In this document: positions 6,322-14,089 of the stretch, in pieces
Layout: every line of letters begins with the position of its first letter
How positions within the stretch are numbered: the stretch's first letter is position 1
Assembly (NCBI GenBank): GCA_030432435.1
Contig: JAUIGX010000006.1
Location: 1-37,459, forward strand
Reading direction: 5' to 3'
From: Alphaproteobacteria bacterium
GTDB lineage: Bacteria; Pseudomonadota; Alphaproteobacteria; Rhodospirillales; Rhodospirillaceae
DNA: 37,459 nt
The notes under the pieces: generated by a model
What the model was told of the DNA's origin: nothing
What the model saw: the letters and a program-made list of their open reading frames with translations, nothing else
The model's database searches: none
Program-made: the position numbers and the translations under genes

Positions 6322-8427
6322 TTAGAACGTGGCCTGCACATAGAACCGAACATCCCGACCCGGAAGCGGCGCGACGTCCTTAATGAAAGACGTGTGCGGA
6401 CGGGCCGAAGAGTCCGTCAGGTTCTGCCCTTGGACCACGAAACGCACGCCATCCAACGCGGCCGGCTGATACGCTAACTGCGCATTCAGGAAAGTATAGG
6501 CCCCGGTTGAAGTTTCGAGCAGCGCCGTACGGCTTTGTCCGACCGAACCTTCGATCTCTATGCGGCCTGACCACTCGCGCCATGCGGCATCCACGCCGAG
6601 CAGATATTCCAGCGGCGGGATACGCGGCAACGGCTGACCCGAGCCTGTGTCCGTCGCACGCACGTAGTCGAGCACGCCGTCTATGCTAAGCGCAAAGTCT
6701 TGCCGTGCGAGGATTTGCCAACTGGCTTCCAGTTCGAACCCTGTGAACTTCGCTTCGGATGCTCGATACTGGAAAATAGGCAACTCATCCTCTTCCGCAC
6801 CGGTCGCAAGAGAGTAAATGTAGTTGTCGTACCAGGTGGCATAGACGCCAACCGATCCCGAGAACGGCCCGCTACGGTGGCGCAGACTAGCCTCGACCGA
6901 CACCGCTTCTTCGATACCGAGCGACGGGTCACCCACTTCGAACTGGTTTGTAGCCAGATGCGGCCCGTTGGAGAAAAGCTCTTCCGCCGTGGGTGGACGC
7001 TCGGTCCAGGCCACAGAAACGCCGGCCCGCGTGCCTTCAGTAAATCCAAACGAGGCTGCGCCGGAAAGTGCATAGGTCGTGAAGGACTCGGAGGCAGCGG
7101 CGCTGGGCACACGAATACGCGTATGCTCAATACGCGCGCCCCCCTCGAAGCGCCAGGGCCCGATCTCCGCACCTTCTACCAGAAAGCCCGCCAGTTGGTC
7201 TGAGTCCGTCGGCGGTACGAAGGCTTCCTCGCCGACTGCGGAGAACTTCCGGTCCCGGTACTGCATACCGAAAGCGCCGGTCAGCACACCAAGCGGCGCA
7301 TGGATAAGCTCAAGCCGCCCTTCCCAACCTTCGTTAGAGAAGACCGTGCCGATTTCGTCGCCTTCGAGTTCGGTGTGCTCGTAGTCGGCGTAGGAGAACC
7401 GCACCTTGGCGCCCGAAATAAACCCACTTAGTTGCGTCAGTTCACCTTTGGCGTCCACGCGCGTTTGCTTCAGGTCAATTCTGACCGCTTCGCCTTCCTC
7501 GTCGTGATGCTCTTCTTCCTCCTCGTCGCCTTCATGTTCTTCTTCATGGTGATGCCCGTGCGGGGCCGGACTGCCGTAAAGGGAGTCGAAGCGGCTCACA
7601 GATGCGCCGAACAGGCCGCGATCCCAGATGTAAGAAAAGCCGCCGGTAACATCGCTCGTTTCACCGCCGGAGTTGGCTACGATGCCCTCCACTTGCTCTT
7701 CTTCGTGCTCATGTTCATGCGCCTCTTCGCCCTCGTGTTCCTCGTCCTCATGATCGTGTTCATCCTCGCCGGGTGCACTGGCAAAGCCCTTGATTCGATA
7801 ATCTTGGCTTTTGCGCCAGCCGCCATCGGCGTGGACGACGAAGTTATCGCCGATAGCAATGTCGGCCGAACCGTTTACAAAGCCTTCACGGGCGTTGGTC
7901 GCATAGCCCGCCGTGGCCGACCCGGCGTATCCGTTGTCGGGAACCTCACTCGGAATCCGCCCGTCGATAATGTTTACAACGCCGCCGACTGCCGAAGAGC
8001 CGTAAAGCAAAGTTGAAGGGCCGCGCAGAACCTCAATGCGCTCTGCTGTCGCCCCGTCGCCGCCCACTTGATGATCGGGGCTGACCGACGACGCGTCGAT
8101 GCTGCCGATGCCGTCAAACAATATGCGAATGCGGTCGCCGTCGAACCCCCGAATGATGGGGCGGCTGGAAAATGGGCCGAAAAATGTCGAGGTTATACCC
8201 GGCTGCTTTGCCAGCGTTTCACCGAGCGACCCTTTCAAGGCATCAGCTAAATCAGAGCCGGACAAAACACTAGTGCCCTGAACGATATCAAAGCGGTTTT
8301 GATTTATTGGCGAGGCTGAAACGATGATCTCATCGATTTGCACACTCGTCTGATCTGCCGCGAAGGTTGCGCTGCTAATAATTAAAGAGATCGGCGCAGC
8401 CCATAGGCTGCATTTGTAACGAAACAT
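6322..8427 (-). CDS. znuD: ZnuD-like TonB-dependent outer-membrane zinc receptor
   Basis: A 701-residue TonB-dependent receptor. The start at 8427 is chosen because GGAG lies six bases upstream and the protein then begins with a proper signal peptide (MFRYKCSLWAAPISLIISSATFAAD); the open frame itself extends 18 codons further. The TonB-box-like segment is IDEIIVSAS, and the plug contains RPIIRGFDGDRIRILFDG and IEVLRGPSTLLYGS. The C-terminus ends in an aromatic beta-strand (FYVQATF). Two insertions at about residues 221-245 and 289-313 are made almost wholly of His, Glu and Asp, as in the zinc receptor ZnuD of Neisseria, where such loops help capture zinc. It sits between the znuA-linked small gene and the ZrgA-like gene, 75 bases downstream of the former. 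Confidence 0.9.
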   Translation of the reverse strand: MFRYKCSLWAAPISLIISSATFAADQTSVQIDEIIVSASPINQNRFDIVQGTSVLSGSDLADALKGSLGETLAKQPGITSTFFGPFSSRPIIRGFDGDRIRILFDGIGSIDASSVSPDHQVGGDGATAERIEVLRGPSTLLYGSSAVGGVVNIIDGRIPSEVPDNGYAGSATAGYATNAREGFVNGSADIAIGDNFVVHADGGWRKSQDYRIKGFASAPGEDEHDHEDEEHEGEEAHEHEHEEEQVEGIVANSGGETSDVTGGFSYIWDRGLFGASVSRFDSLYGSPAPHGHHHEEEHEGDEEEEEHHDEEGEAVRIDLKQTRVDAKGELTQLSGFISGAKVRFSYADYEHTELEGDEIGTVFSNEGWEGRLELIHAPLGVLTGAFGMQYRDRKFSAVGEEAFVPPTDSDQLAGFLVEGAEIGPWRFEGGARIEHTRIRVPSAAASESFTTYALSGAASFGFTEGTRAGVSVAWTERPPTAEELFSNGPHLATNQFEVGDPSLGIEEAVSVEASLRHRSGPFSGSVGVYATWYDNYIYSLATGAEEDELPIFQYRASEAKFTGFELEASWQILARQDFALSIDGVLDYVRATDTGSGQPLPRIPPLEYLLGVDAAWREWSGRIEIEGSVGQSRTALLETSTGAYTFLNAQLAYQPAALDGVRFVVQGQNLTDSSARPHTSFIKDVAPLPGRDVRFYVQATF
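7489..7563 (-). other. Second His/Glu-rich insertion of the ZnuD-like receptor
   Basis: About 25 residues beginning HGHHHEEEHEGDE and ending HHDEEGE. It follows the motif SLYGSPAPHGH and lies about 43 residues after the first insertion. Like that one, it is expected to be a surface loop that binds zinc. Confidence 0.85.
7693..7767 (-). other. First His/Glu-rich insertion of the ZnuD-like receptor
   Basis: This in-frame stretch encodes about 25 residues that are nearly all E, H and D, including EHDHEDEEHE and AHEHEHEEE. It interrupts the beta-barrel and is probably an extracellular zinc-gathering loop. The cryptic open frames read across it on the plus strand are not genes. Confidence 0.85.
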
Positions 8428-8502
8428 GAAAGTCTCCGTAGACTTGAGAATTGCACAGCGACGCGCACAGCCAGGCCGCACGAAAACGCTAGGATTAATG
8501 TA

Positions 8503-8835
8503 TTAGACGGAGACGGTGTATGGAGGGGCGCGAGAGTGAAACCCCGCAGGAGACTTTCGCAGGCCAAGCAATACGTGAGAGCCGGGAGCCAGCGTTCCAA
8601 GGTCAATCCCGATAGGCATGATGACGGCGTTTGCCGGCGGCCCGTCAGACAGCGCTGAAGAAAACTGACACGCCGTACAGTCATCCGCGATGGCGGCGAT
8701 GTCAGGGTGAAGGCGATGCTCAAGTTGGTGAACTGCAAGACCGATTTGCGCGGTCAGCAATACCGCTGCAATCGCCGCCCATATGCATGAGCGGCGTAAG
8801 GTCTTTAGGCTGAATATGTTCGCCTCAGCGTTCAT
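8503..8835 (-). CDS. Small exported Cys/His protein between znuA and znuD (DUF2946-like)
   Basis: A 110-residue protein with the start placed at ATG 8835, overlapping the last 11 bases of znuA, which suggests translational coupling. A hydrophobic segment (about residues 16-35, CIWAAIAAVLLTAQIGLAVH) is a signal peptide or anchor. It is followed by HQLEHRLHP and then CTACQF, a CxxC pair, and the protein ends in SRAPPYTVSV. Small proteins with a CxxC and a C-terminal R-[AG]-PP motif occur beside metal-linked TonB receptors and are often grouped as DUF2946; I assign that family only tentatively. Its location inside the zinc operon suggests a periplasmic metal-handling role, but no function is known. 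Confidence 0.72.
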   Translation of the reverse strand: MNAEANIFSLKTLRRSCIWAAIAAVLLTAQIGLAVHQLEHRLHPDIAAIADDCTACQFSSALSDGPPANAVIMPIGIDLGTLAPGSHVLLGLRKSPAGFHSRAPPYTVSV

Positions 8836-9730
8836 GGACTGCAGTTCCAGACAAGCAAGCAGTAAGATTGTCAACGAGACCGCGCATTAAGTCAAAATAG
8901 AATGTTGGCCCTGGACGCAATGCGGCTCCTTCGGGGTCAAGAGTTCCGCGCTTTAAGTGCGTCCCGTCCATGAGCGTTTCGACAAGATCCGGCCCAAACG
9001 ACGGTTCGGTAAAAATACAAACCGGGCGATGCTCCGCAATTTCCGCTGTAAGAGCCGCAACGTGCTTGGCGCCGCTCATCTGTTCCGGGGTAACGACGAC
9101 AAACCCGACAGCGTTCAAATGAAAGCGGGTTTCAAGATAGTGTAACGCATCATGAAACGTAATGAACGGCACCGCCCTCACCGGAGCGAGCCTACGCTCC
9201 AAATCTGCATCCAGCTTTTCCAGAGCGAGAATTGTTTTCGCGGCATTGCTCGCATAAAGGTCCGCGTTCGCCGCATCGGCGCGCCGCAAGGTTTGCGCAA
9301 TGGCGCGCACCATAACGATTGCGTTCGCGGGATCGAGCCAGACGTGCCCGTCGCGCGCGGATGATTTCCCGCCGTCGATAGTTCGCCCTGGCAAAAGGCG
9401 AGCGCCCGACTGCTCCATCCACGCAACGCGCACGGCCTTGGACGCCAAGGAGTCCAACGGTTTCTGCAGGAAGGTTTCAAATTCCGGGCCGATCCAAAAC
9501 ACGACATCAGCGCGTCCCAGCGCGCGGGCTTCGGACGGACGAAGGGCATGAGAATGCGGCGAGCCGGTGCCGCCGACGAGCAAATCTGGGACGCCGGCGC
9601 CATCCATCACCGCCGCGACCAGGGCGTGAACCGGCTTGATAGAAGCGGCCACACGGGGAGCCTCGGCCCAGGACGGTCCTGGAATTAATATAAATATCAG
9701 TAGGTTAAAGGCCCAGCTCCGGGCGGTCAT
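8825..9730 (-). CDS. znuA: ZnuA, periplasmic zinc-binding protein of the ZnuABC importer
   Basis: A 301-residue solute-binding protein of the cluster A-I metal type. The start is set at ATG 9730, giving a signal peptide (MTARSWAFNLLIFILIPGPSWAE); a GTG at 9757 would add nine residues. Expected zinc ligands are visible: H59 or H61 in SPHSHALRP, H129 in DGHVWLDP, H193 in ITFHDALHY, and D265 in TLDPEG. Unlike many ZnuA proteins it lacks a long His-rich loop between the first two ligands; the segment there (PGRTIDGGKSSARDG) is short and has no histidine run. It captures zinc in the periplasm for ZnuB and ZnuC, encoded divergently, with a Zur-type palindrome 41 bases upstream. Confidence 0.95.
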   Translation of the reverse strand: MTARSWAFNLLIFILIPGPSWAEAPRVAASIKPVHALVAAVMDGAGVPDLLVGGTGSPHSHALRPSEARALGRADVVFWIGPEFETFLQKPLDSLASKAVRVAWMEQSGARLLPGRTIDGGKSSARDGHVWLDPANAIVMVRAIAQTLRRADAANADLYASNAAKTILALEKLDADLERRLAPVRAVPFITFHDALHYLETRFHLNAVGFVVVTPEQMSGAKHVAALTAEIAEHRPVCIFTEPSFGPDLVETLMDGTHLKRGTLDPEGAALRPGPTFYFDLMRGLVDNLTACLSGTAVHER

Positions 9731-9770
9731 GAGAAGTTCTCTACTCTGGCGCAGCACATCATAATAATGT

Positions 9771-9784
9771 TATGTTATAACATA
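9771..9784. promoter_or_regulatory. Zur box between divergent znuA and zur
   Basis: TATGTTATAACATA is a perfect 14-base palindrome in an AT-rich 85-base gap between znuA (start 9730) and zur (start 9816). The core TGTTATAACA agrees with the Zur boxes I know from alpha- and gammaproteobacteria. One site could control both directions: znuA and the genes behind it leftward, and zur-znuC-znuB rightward. No second copy of this core was noticed elsewhere in the window. Confidence 0.85.
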
Positions 9785-9815
9785 TTTTCATACAGAGCCA
9801 GCGGTAAGAAACCCG

Positions 9816-10358
9816 ATGCCCACGCCCAAAATTCCAGCAAAATCAGCTTTCCCGGACCCTGAACACGACCATGGGCCGTGCGCGATGGCTGCGCTTATGA
9901 AAGCCGAAGTTTTATGCCGCGCAACCGGGAAAAAACTAACAAATATACGACGCAAGGTGCTTGAAGCGGTTTGGGACAGTCACGCCCCCATCGGCGCCTA
10001 CGACATTCTTGCCAAACTCAACTATGGCGGCGGACGCACTGCACCGATCATGGTGTACCGCGCGCTCGATTTTCTGATGGTCAACGGATTGGTCCACCGC
10101 ATCGCCAGCCTCAACGCATTTGTCGGGTGTGCGCATCCCGGCGACGAGCATGCCGCCGGGTTTCTGATTTGCCGGGAGTGCGGTAGCACCGCCGAGATGG
10201 ACAGCGAAACCTTGAACGAGGCGCTCGACACCGCCGTTGCGGCGCGGGGGTTTGTTGTGGACAGTCAGGTTGTGGAACTGCGCGGACTTTGCCCGCATTG
10301 CAATGAAGTGCTGGGCAAACTAGCGCCGGGCGGCAAAGGACACACTCATGCCCGATAA
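9816..10358 (+). CDS. zur: Zur, Fur-family zinc uptake regulator
   Basis: A 180-residue Fur-family repressor. The DNA-binding wing-helix region includes TNIRRKVLEAVW, IGAYDIL and TAPIMVYRALDFL. Regulatory-site candidates H94, C105 and H112 (HRIASLNAFVGCAHPGDEH) and the two structural pairs C119-x-x-C122 and C159-x-x-C162 match Zur rather than Fur. An extra N-terminal stretch and a C-terminal tail (GGKGHTHAR) contain further histidines. Under zinc sufficiency it should occupy the palindrome at 9771-9784 and shut off both arms of the island, including its own operon. Its last 11 bases overlap znuC, so the two are translationally coupled. Confidence 0.95.
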   Translation: MPTPKIPAKSAFPDPEHDHGPCAMAALMKAEVLCRATGKKLTNIRRKVLEAVWDSHAPIGAYDILAKLNYGGGRTAPIMVYRALDFLMVNGLVHRIASLNAFVGCAHPGDEHAAGFLICRECGSTAEMDSETLNEALDTAVAARGFVVDSQVVELRGLCPHCNEVLGKLAPGGKGHTHAR

Positions 10359-11133
10359 CCATACGCACGCGGTTTCCGCACCTGTCGTTACGGCGAACAC
10401 ACTTGTAAGCGTCGAAAACGCCGTATTATCGAAAGGCGGGCGGAATATCCTGGAAAACGTCAGCATATCGGTGGGGCGCGGCGAGATCGTCACGCTGATC
10501 GGCCCGAACGGTGCGGGCAAATCCATGATGATCCGCGTCGCCCTTGGCCTTGAAAAATTAAACAGCGGATATGTGCGCCGCGCTGCAGGACTGAAAATTG
10601 GGTATCAGCCGCAAAAAGTGACGCTGGATGAAACTTTGCCGATTTCAGTGCGGCGCTTTCTGACCCTCACCCAACCACAATCCGTTGAGGCGCTGGAGAA
10701 AAGTTTGGCCGATGTGCAAATTCCGCACCTTCTAAACGCGAGCATTCACACCCTGTCCGGCGGAGAATTTCAACGGGTGATGCTGGCGCGCGCCATGCTG
10801 CGCCGCCCCGATCTTCTGGTGCTGGACGAGCCCGAACAAAATGTCGACACCGCCGGGGCGGTCGAGATTTACCAGCTCATTGCGCGTCTGCGTGAAGACA
10901 CCGGCTGCGGCATCTTACTTGTCTCGCACGACCTCAATGTGGTCATGGCCGCAACCGACCGGGTGTATTGCCTGCACGGACATATCTGCTGCTCGGGTAC
11001 GCCCGACGAGATCAGCGGCCATGCAGAGTTCATGCGCCTGTTCGGCCCATCAGCGGCGCAGACCCTCGCGGTATACCCGCACCACCACGACCACGATCAT
11101 GCGCCCGATGGGTCCGTGACTCATACTCATTAA
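10348..11133 (+). CDS. znuC: ZnuC, ATP-binding subunit of the zinc importer
   Basis: A 261-residue ABC ATPase. Walker A is GPNGAGKS at residues 52-59, the signature is LSGGEFQRV, Walker B is LLVLDEP followed by EQNVD, and the switch histidine is in LLVSHDLNVVM. The C-terminal tail is His-rich (YPHHHDHDHAP, then THTH), a common ZnuC trait thought to sense or buffer zinc in the cytoplasm. It overlaps zur by 11 bases and is followed by znuB after 18 bases. It powers ZnuB-mediated import of zinc delivered by ZnuA. Confidence 0.96.
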   Translation: MPDNHTHAVSAPVVTANTLVSVENAVLSKGGRNILENVSISVGRGEIVTLIGPNGAGKSMMIRVALGLEKLNSGYVRRAAGLKIGYQPQKVTLDETLPISVRRFLTLTQPQSVEALEKSLADVQIPHLLNASIHTLSGGEFQRVMLARAMLRRPDLLVLDEPEQNVDTAGAVEIYQLIARLREDTGCGILLVSHDLNVVMAATDRVYCLHGHICCSGTPDEISGHAEFMRLFGPSAAQTLAVYPHHHDHDHAPDGSVTHTH

Positions 11134-11151
11134 GTTTGGACGGCGACCATC

Positions 11152-11955
11152 ATGTTCGACGACTTCATCATTCGAGCCGCCGTGGCCGGAATCGGCGTAG
11201 CGCTGATCGCCGGACCGCTGGGCTGTTTTGTGGTCTGGCGGCGCATGGCCTATTTCGGCGACACCCTGGCGCACGCGGGGCTGACCGGTGTCGCCCTTGG
11301 CCTGATCCTCGGCACCGATCCGACCATCGGCATCGTCATAACCGGCGTTGTCATCGGCTTGCTGTTGCTGGCACTGCAACGGCAACAGCGGGTGCCGACC
11401 GACACCTTACTCGGCATTCTATCTCACAGCGCACTGGCCATCGGCCTTATTGTCATCAGCTTCATGACCACAATGCGCGTCGATCTAATGGGCTATCTGT
11501 TTGGTGATATTCTATCCGTGACAGGCAAAGATATTGTCTGGATCTACGGCGGTGCGGCGGCGCTGCTCGCGGCTCTGGCCCGGATCTGGAAACCATTGAT
11601 CGCGGTGACGGTCAGTGAGGATATGGCAGAGGCCGAGGGCGTGAACAGTCTTCGCATCCAACTCATCTTCACCCTTTTGATTGCCCTTACCGTAGCACTG
11701 GCCATGAAAGTTGTCGGCGTCTTGCTGGTGACGGCGCTTTTGATTATTCCGGCAGCAGCAGCGCGGCGCTTTGCCCTCACTCCCGAGGGTATGGCGATCG
11801 GCGCGATAATCATCGGCGTGCTCGCGGTTCTGACTGGTCTGTTCGCCTCGCTGCAATGGGACACGCCCTCCGGCCCCTCTGTGGTTGCCGCCGCAGCAGG
11901 TTTATTCGCTCTTTCGCTGGCCGTGGGGGCAACCCTTAAGGATTCGGGCCGTTAG
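11152..11955 (+). CDS. znuB: ZnuB, inner-membrane permease of the zinc importer
   Basis: A 267-residue ABC-3 family permease with about eight hydrophobic helices. Family markers include CFVVWRRMAYFGDTLAHAGL near the N-terminus, the DILSVTG segment, AEAEGVN, and MKVVGVLLVTALLIIPAA. It is the transmembrane channel that takes zinc from ZnuA and works with ZnuC in the same operon. Its stop is followed by an 87-base gap without an obvious terminator before the KdpD-like kinase gene, so some read-through into that gene is possible. Confidence 0.96.
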   Translation: MFDDFIIRAAVAGIGVALIAGPLGCFVVWRRMAYFGDTLAHAGLTGVALGLILGTDPTIGIVITGVVIGLLLLALQRQQRVPTDTLLGILSHSALAIGLIVISFMTTMRVDLMGYLFGDILSVTGKDIVWIYGGAAALLAALARIWKPLIAVTVSEDMAEAEGVNSLRIQLIFTLLIALTVALAMKVVGVLLVTALLIIPAAAARRFALTPEGMAIGAIIIGVLAVLTGLFASLQWDTPSGPSVVAAAAGLFALSLAVGATLKDSGR

Positions 11956-12042
11956 ATAAGCAGTCTCAACGTTTCACCCGCGCGATGAACCGTTCATAAT
12001 GCGCGACACGAGGCCTTAACGAAAACGAGATTGCAGGGGTTT

Positions 12043-14073
12043 ATGGACTCTCACGCACTGGCGCCGACCCCAAGAAAGACCCTGCCGCATTTACTTGCGG
12101 TCGCAAGCCCGACAACGGAACTTGGGCAGTTCGCGCGCGAGGCGCTGTGGATGGCGAATGAGCGCGACCTGGATTTAGTCCTGGCCGTGCGCGAAGTCCC
12201 GCGCCTGCACGCTAAGCTTTCAGGTATAGAAACAAACGACGACATCGCCGAGTTTGCTAAGCGCTGGAACATTACCCTGGTGCCGTGGCGCAGTGCGAAA
12301 GATTTAGAGGCCATTGTAAATGGCTGGACCACACGCCGTCCCGCACGAGTATTGCTGGGACCACGCGGCATACGGTTTGTCAAACCAGGTTTAACGCCTT
12401 CTCTGCACGCCAAGCTGCTCACCGCAGCTCGCAATCAGGGCATTGACGTCTCTGTCGATACATCCTCGGCGATTACAAACGCACCAACGTTTGGATTTAC
12501 CTGGCGCACGGATCGAAAAGGCCCTTGGTACCACGCCTATGTTCTCTCGGCGCTGGCAGTGAGTCTCGCCGCGGTGTTGGTGAACTGGCTGGACGGCATC
12601 ATTTCGGCCGAGACCTTGGGCATGACTTTTCTGACAGCCGTGGTGTACAGCGCCGTGACCTACGGCATGGCGGCAGCAATTTTCACGGTTGCTCTCAGCC
12701 TCGCCCCTTACAATTACTTTTTTATTGAGCCGAAGTTTGTCCTCGACCTATCCACGCCCGAGGACGTGCTGACGATTATCATTTTTCTGGTGGTCGCCGG
12801 GATCACCAGCAATCTGTCCGGTAATCTGCGCAGGCAAGCCGACCGCGCGAAACGTCAAGCGCAGGAATCACGCGCCTTATTTCAGCTGACCCGTGACATG
12901 GCGATTGCAGAAAATACCGAGGCGATTTTCCGCGCAATCGTCGAGCAATGCAACGATGTGTTCGAATGTGATGCAGTGCTGCTCACGCCGTTTACCGGCG
13001 GCGGACAAAGCGCACTCGCGATGGCGTCCGTACAAGCACGTACTGCCGCGCTGCAAACGGTGTACCCACCAGCGGCCTCGCTGACCCGGCAAGAAATTGA
13101 AGCCGCGCGCTGGTGTTACGCCAATGGCGAACCTGCCGGATTGGGCGCGGCGCAGTTCGCAGACATGCACTTTTTTATGCAGCCCATGCACACGTCGGAC
13201 GGCGTGGTCGCGGTGCTGGCGCTTAAAAATATTCCGGCCGAAATCGTAAGCCAGATCGGTTTCAGCCGCCTTATCAGTTCGATCTGCCGTCTTGCCGCGA
13301 TTGCGGTTGAGCGCACGCTGCGTATGCAGGAACTGGAAAACGCCCGGGTGGTTTCGCAGACCGAAGGCCTGCGCTCGGCCTTGCTTTCGGCAATTTCCCA
13401 CGACTTCGGCACACCCCTGGCATCGATCATCGGATCGGCCTCCAGCATGCTGTCCTACGGTGCGACGTATTCGCAGGAAGTGAACCAAGATTTACTTGAG
13501 ACTATTTTGGAAGAAGCCGAACGGCTGAGCCGTTTCGTCAAAAACGTTTTACAGATGACCCGGCTGGAAGCCGGCGCCCTGGTACCGCGCCTGCAATGGG
13601 CCGACGTTGAAGACCTCGTATCGACCTCGCTGGACTCAGCCCACCGGCGGCTGAACAACTACGAAATCTACGCCGATATCACCGACAAACTGCCGCTGGT
13701 GCACGTGGACTTCGTGCTGATGGAAAGCGTTATGGTGAACATATTGGATAACGCCGCCAAATACGCAGCCGAAGGTTCGCCCATTCAGATAACCGCAAAG
13801 CGCCTGGGGGACGATGTCATTATCGATATTACGGATCAGGGCAGAGGCATTGCCGGAGAAGACCTGGGCGCTGTGTTTGATAAATTTTACCGCGCCCGCG
13901 CGCGCGACCGTACCATTGCCGGCACCGGATTGGGGCTCGCCATTTGCAAGGGAATCATAGAGGCTCACGATGGCTCCATCGAAGCGTTGAGCGAAGGGCT
14001 AGACCACGGCACCACCATTCGCATTCGCCTGCCGGTGAAAACACCGCCAGAGATTGACGTGGCCGAAGTGTAA
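12043..14073 (+). CDS. KdpD-like sensor histidine kinase lacking the KdpD N-terminal sensor
   Basis: A 676-residue membrane kinase (a TTG at 12031 would add four residues; ATG 12043 is chosen). Order: a Usp-like region (about residues 15-150), four closely spaced membrane helices of the DUF4118/KdpD type (about 165-260), a GAF-like region (about 290-430), a dimerisation domain with phospho-accepting His near residue 453 (SAISHDFGTPL), and an ATPase domain with NILDNAAKYA, DQGRGI and GTGLGLAICKGI. The long N-terminal ATP-binding KdpD domain of E. coli KdpD is absent. The response regulator gene follows after 16 bases. No kdpFABC operon is present here, so potassium control is not assured. Confidence 0.88.
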   Translation: MDSHALAPTPRKTLPHLLAVASPTTELGQFAREALWMANERDLDLVLAVREVPRLHAKLSGIETNDDIAEFAKRWNITLVPWRSAKDLEAIVNGWTTRRPARVLLGPRGIRFVKPGLTPSLHAKLLTAARNQGIDVSVDTSSAITNAPTFGFTWRTDRKGPWYHAYVLSALAVSLAAVLVNWLDGIISAETLGMTFLTAVVYSAVTYGMAAAIFTVALSLAPYNYFFIEPKFVLDLSTPEDVLTIIIFLVVAGITSNLSGNLRRQADRAKRQAQESRALFQLTRDMAIAENTEAIFRAIVEQCNDVFECDAVLLTPFTGGGQSALAMASVQARTAALQTVYPPAASLTRQEIEAARWCYANGEPAGLGAAQFADMHFFMQPMHTSDGVVAVLALKNIPAEIVSQIGFSRLISSICRLAAIAVERTLRMQELENARVVSQTEGLRSALLSAISHDFGTPLASIIGSASSMLSYGATYSQEVNQDLLETILEEAERLSRFVKNVLQMTRLEAGALVPRLQWADVEDLVSTSLDSAHRRLNNYEIYADITDKLPLVHVDFVLMESVMVNILDNAAKYAAEGSPIQITAKRLGDDVIIDITDQGRGIAGEDLGAVFDKFYRARARDRTIAGTGLGLAICKGIIEAHDGSIEALSEGLDHGTTIRIRLPVKTPPEIDVAEV

Positions 14074-14089
14074 GGAAACGAGCAGACGT

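Noticed and set aside
7489-7767. Apparent tandem repeats of GAG/CAT-type triplets
   Set aside because: These are low-complexity coding sequence for the His/Glu loops, not a DNA repeat array or CRISPR.
7432-8016. 194-codon plus-strand frame with hydrophobic Phe/Leu runs
   Set aside because: It is the complement of the receptor's His/Glu-rich insertions, whose GAG/CAC codons read as CTC/GTG and mimic membrane segments.
12877-13488. 203-codon minus-strand frame
   Set aside because: Antisense to the KdpD-like kinase with no family resemblance or start signal.
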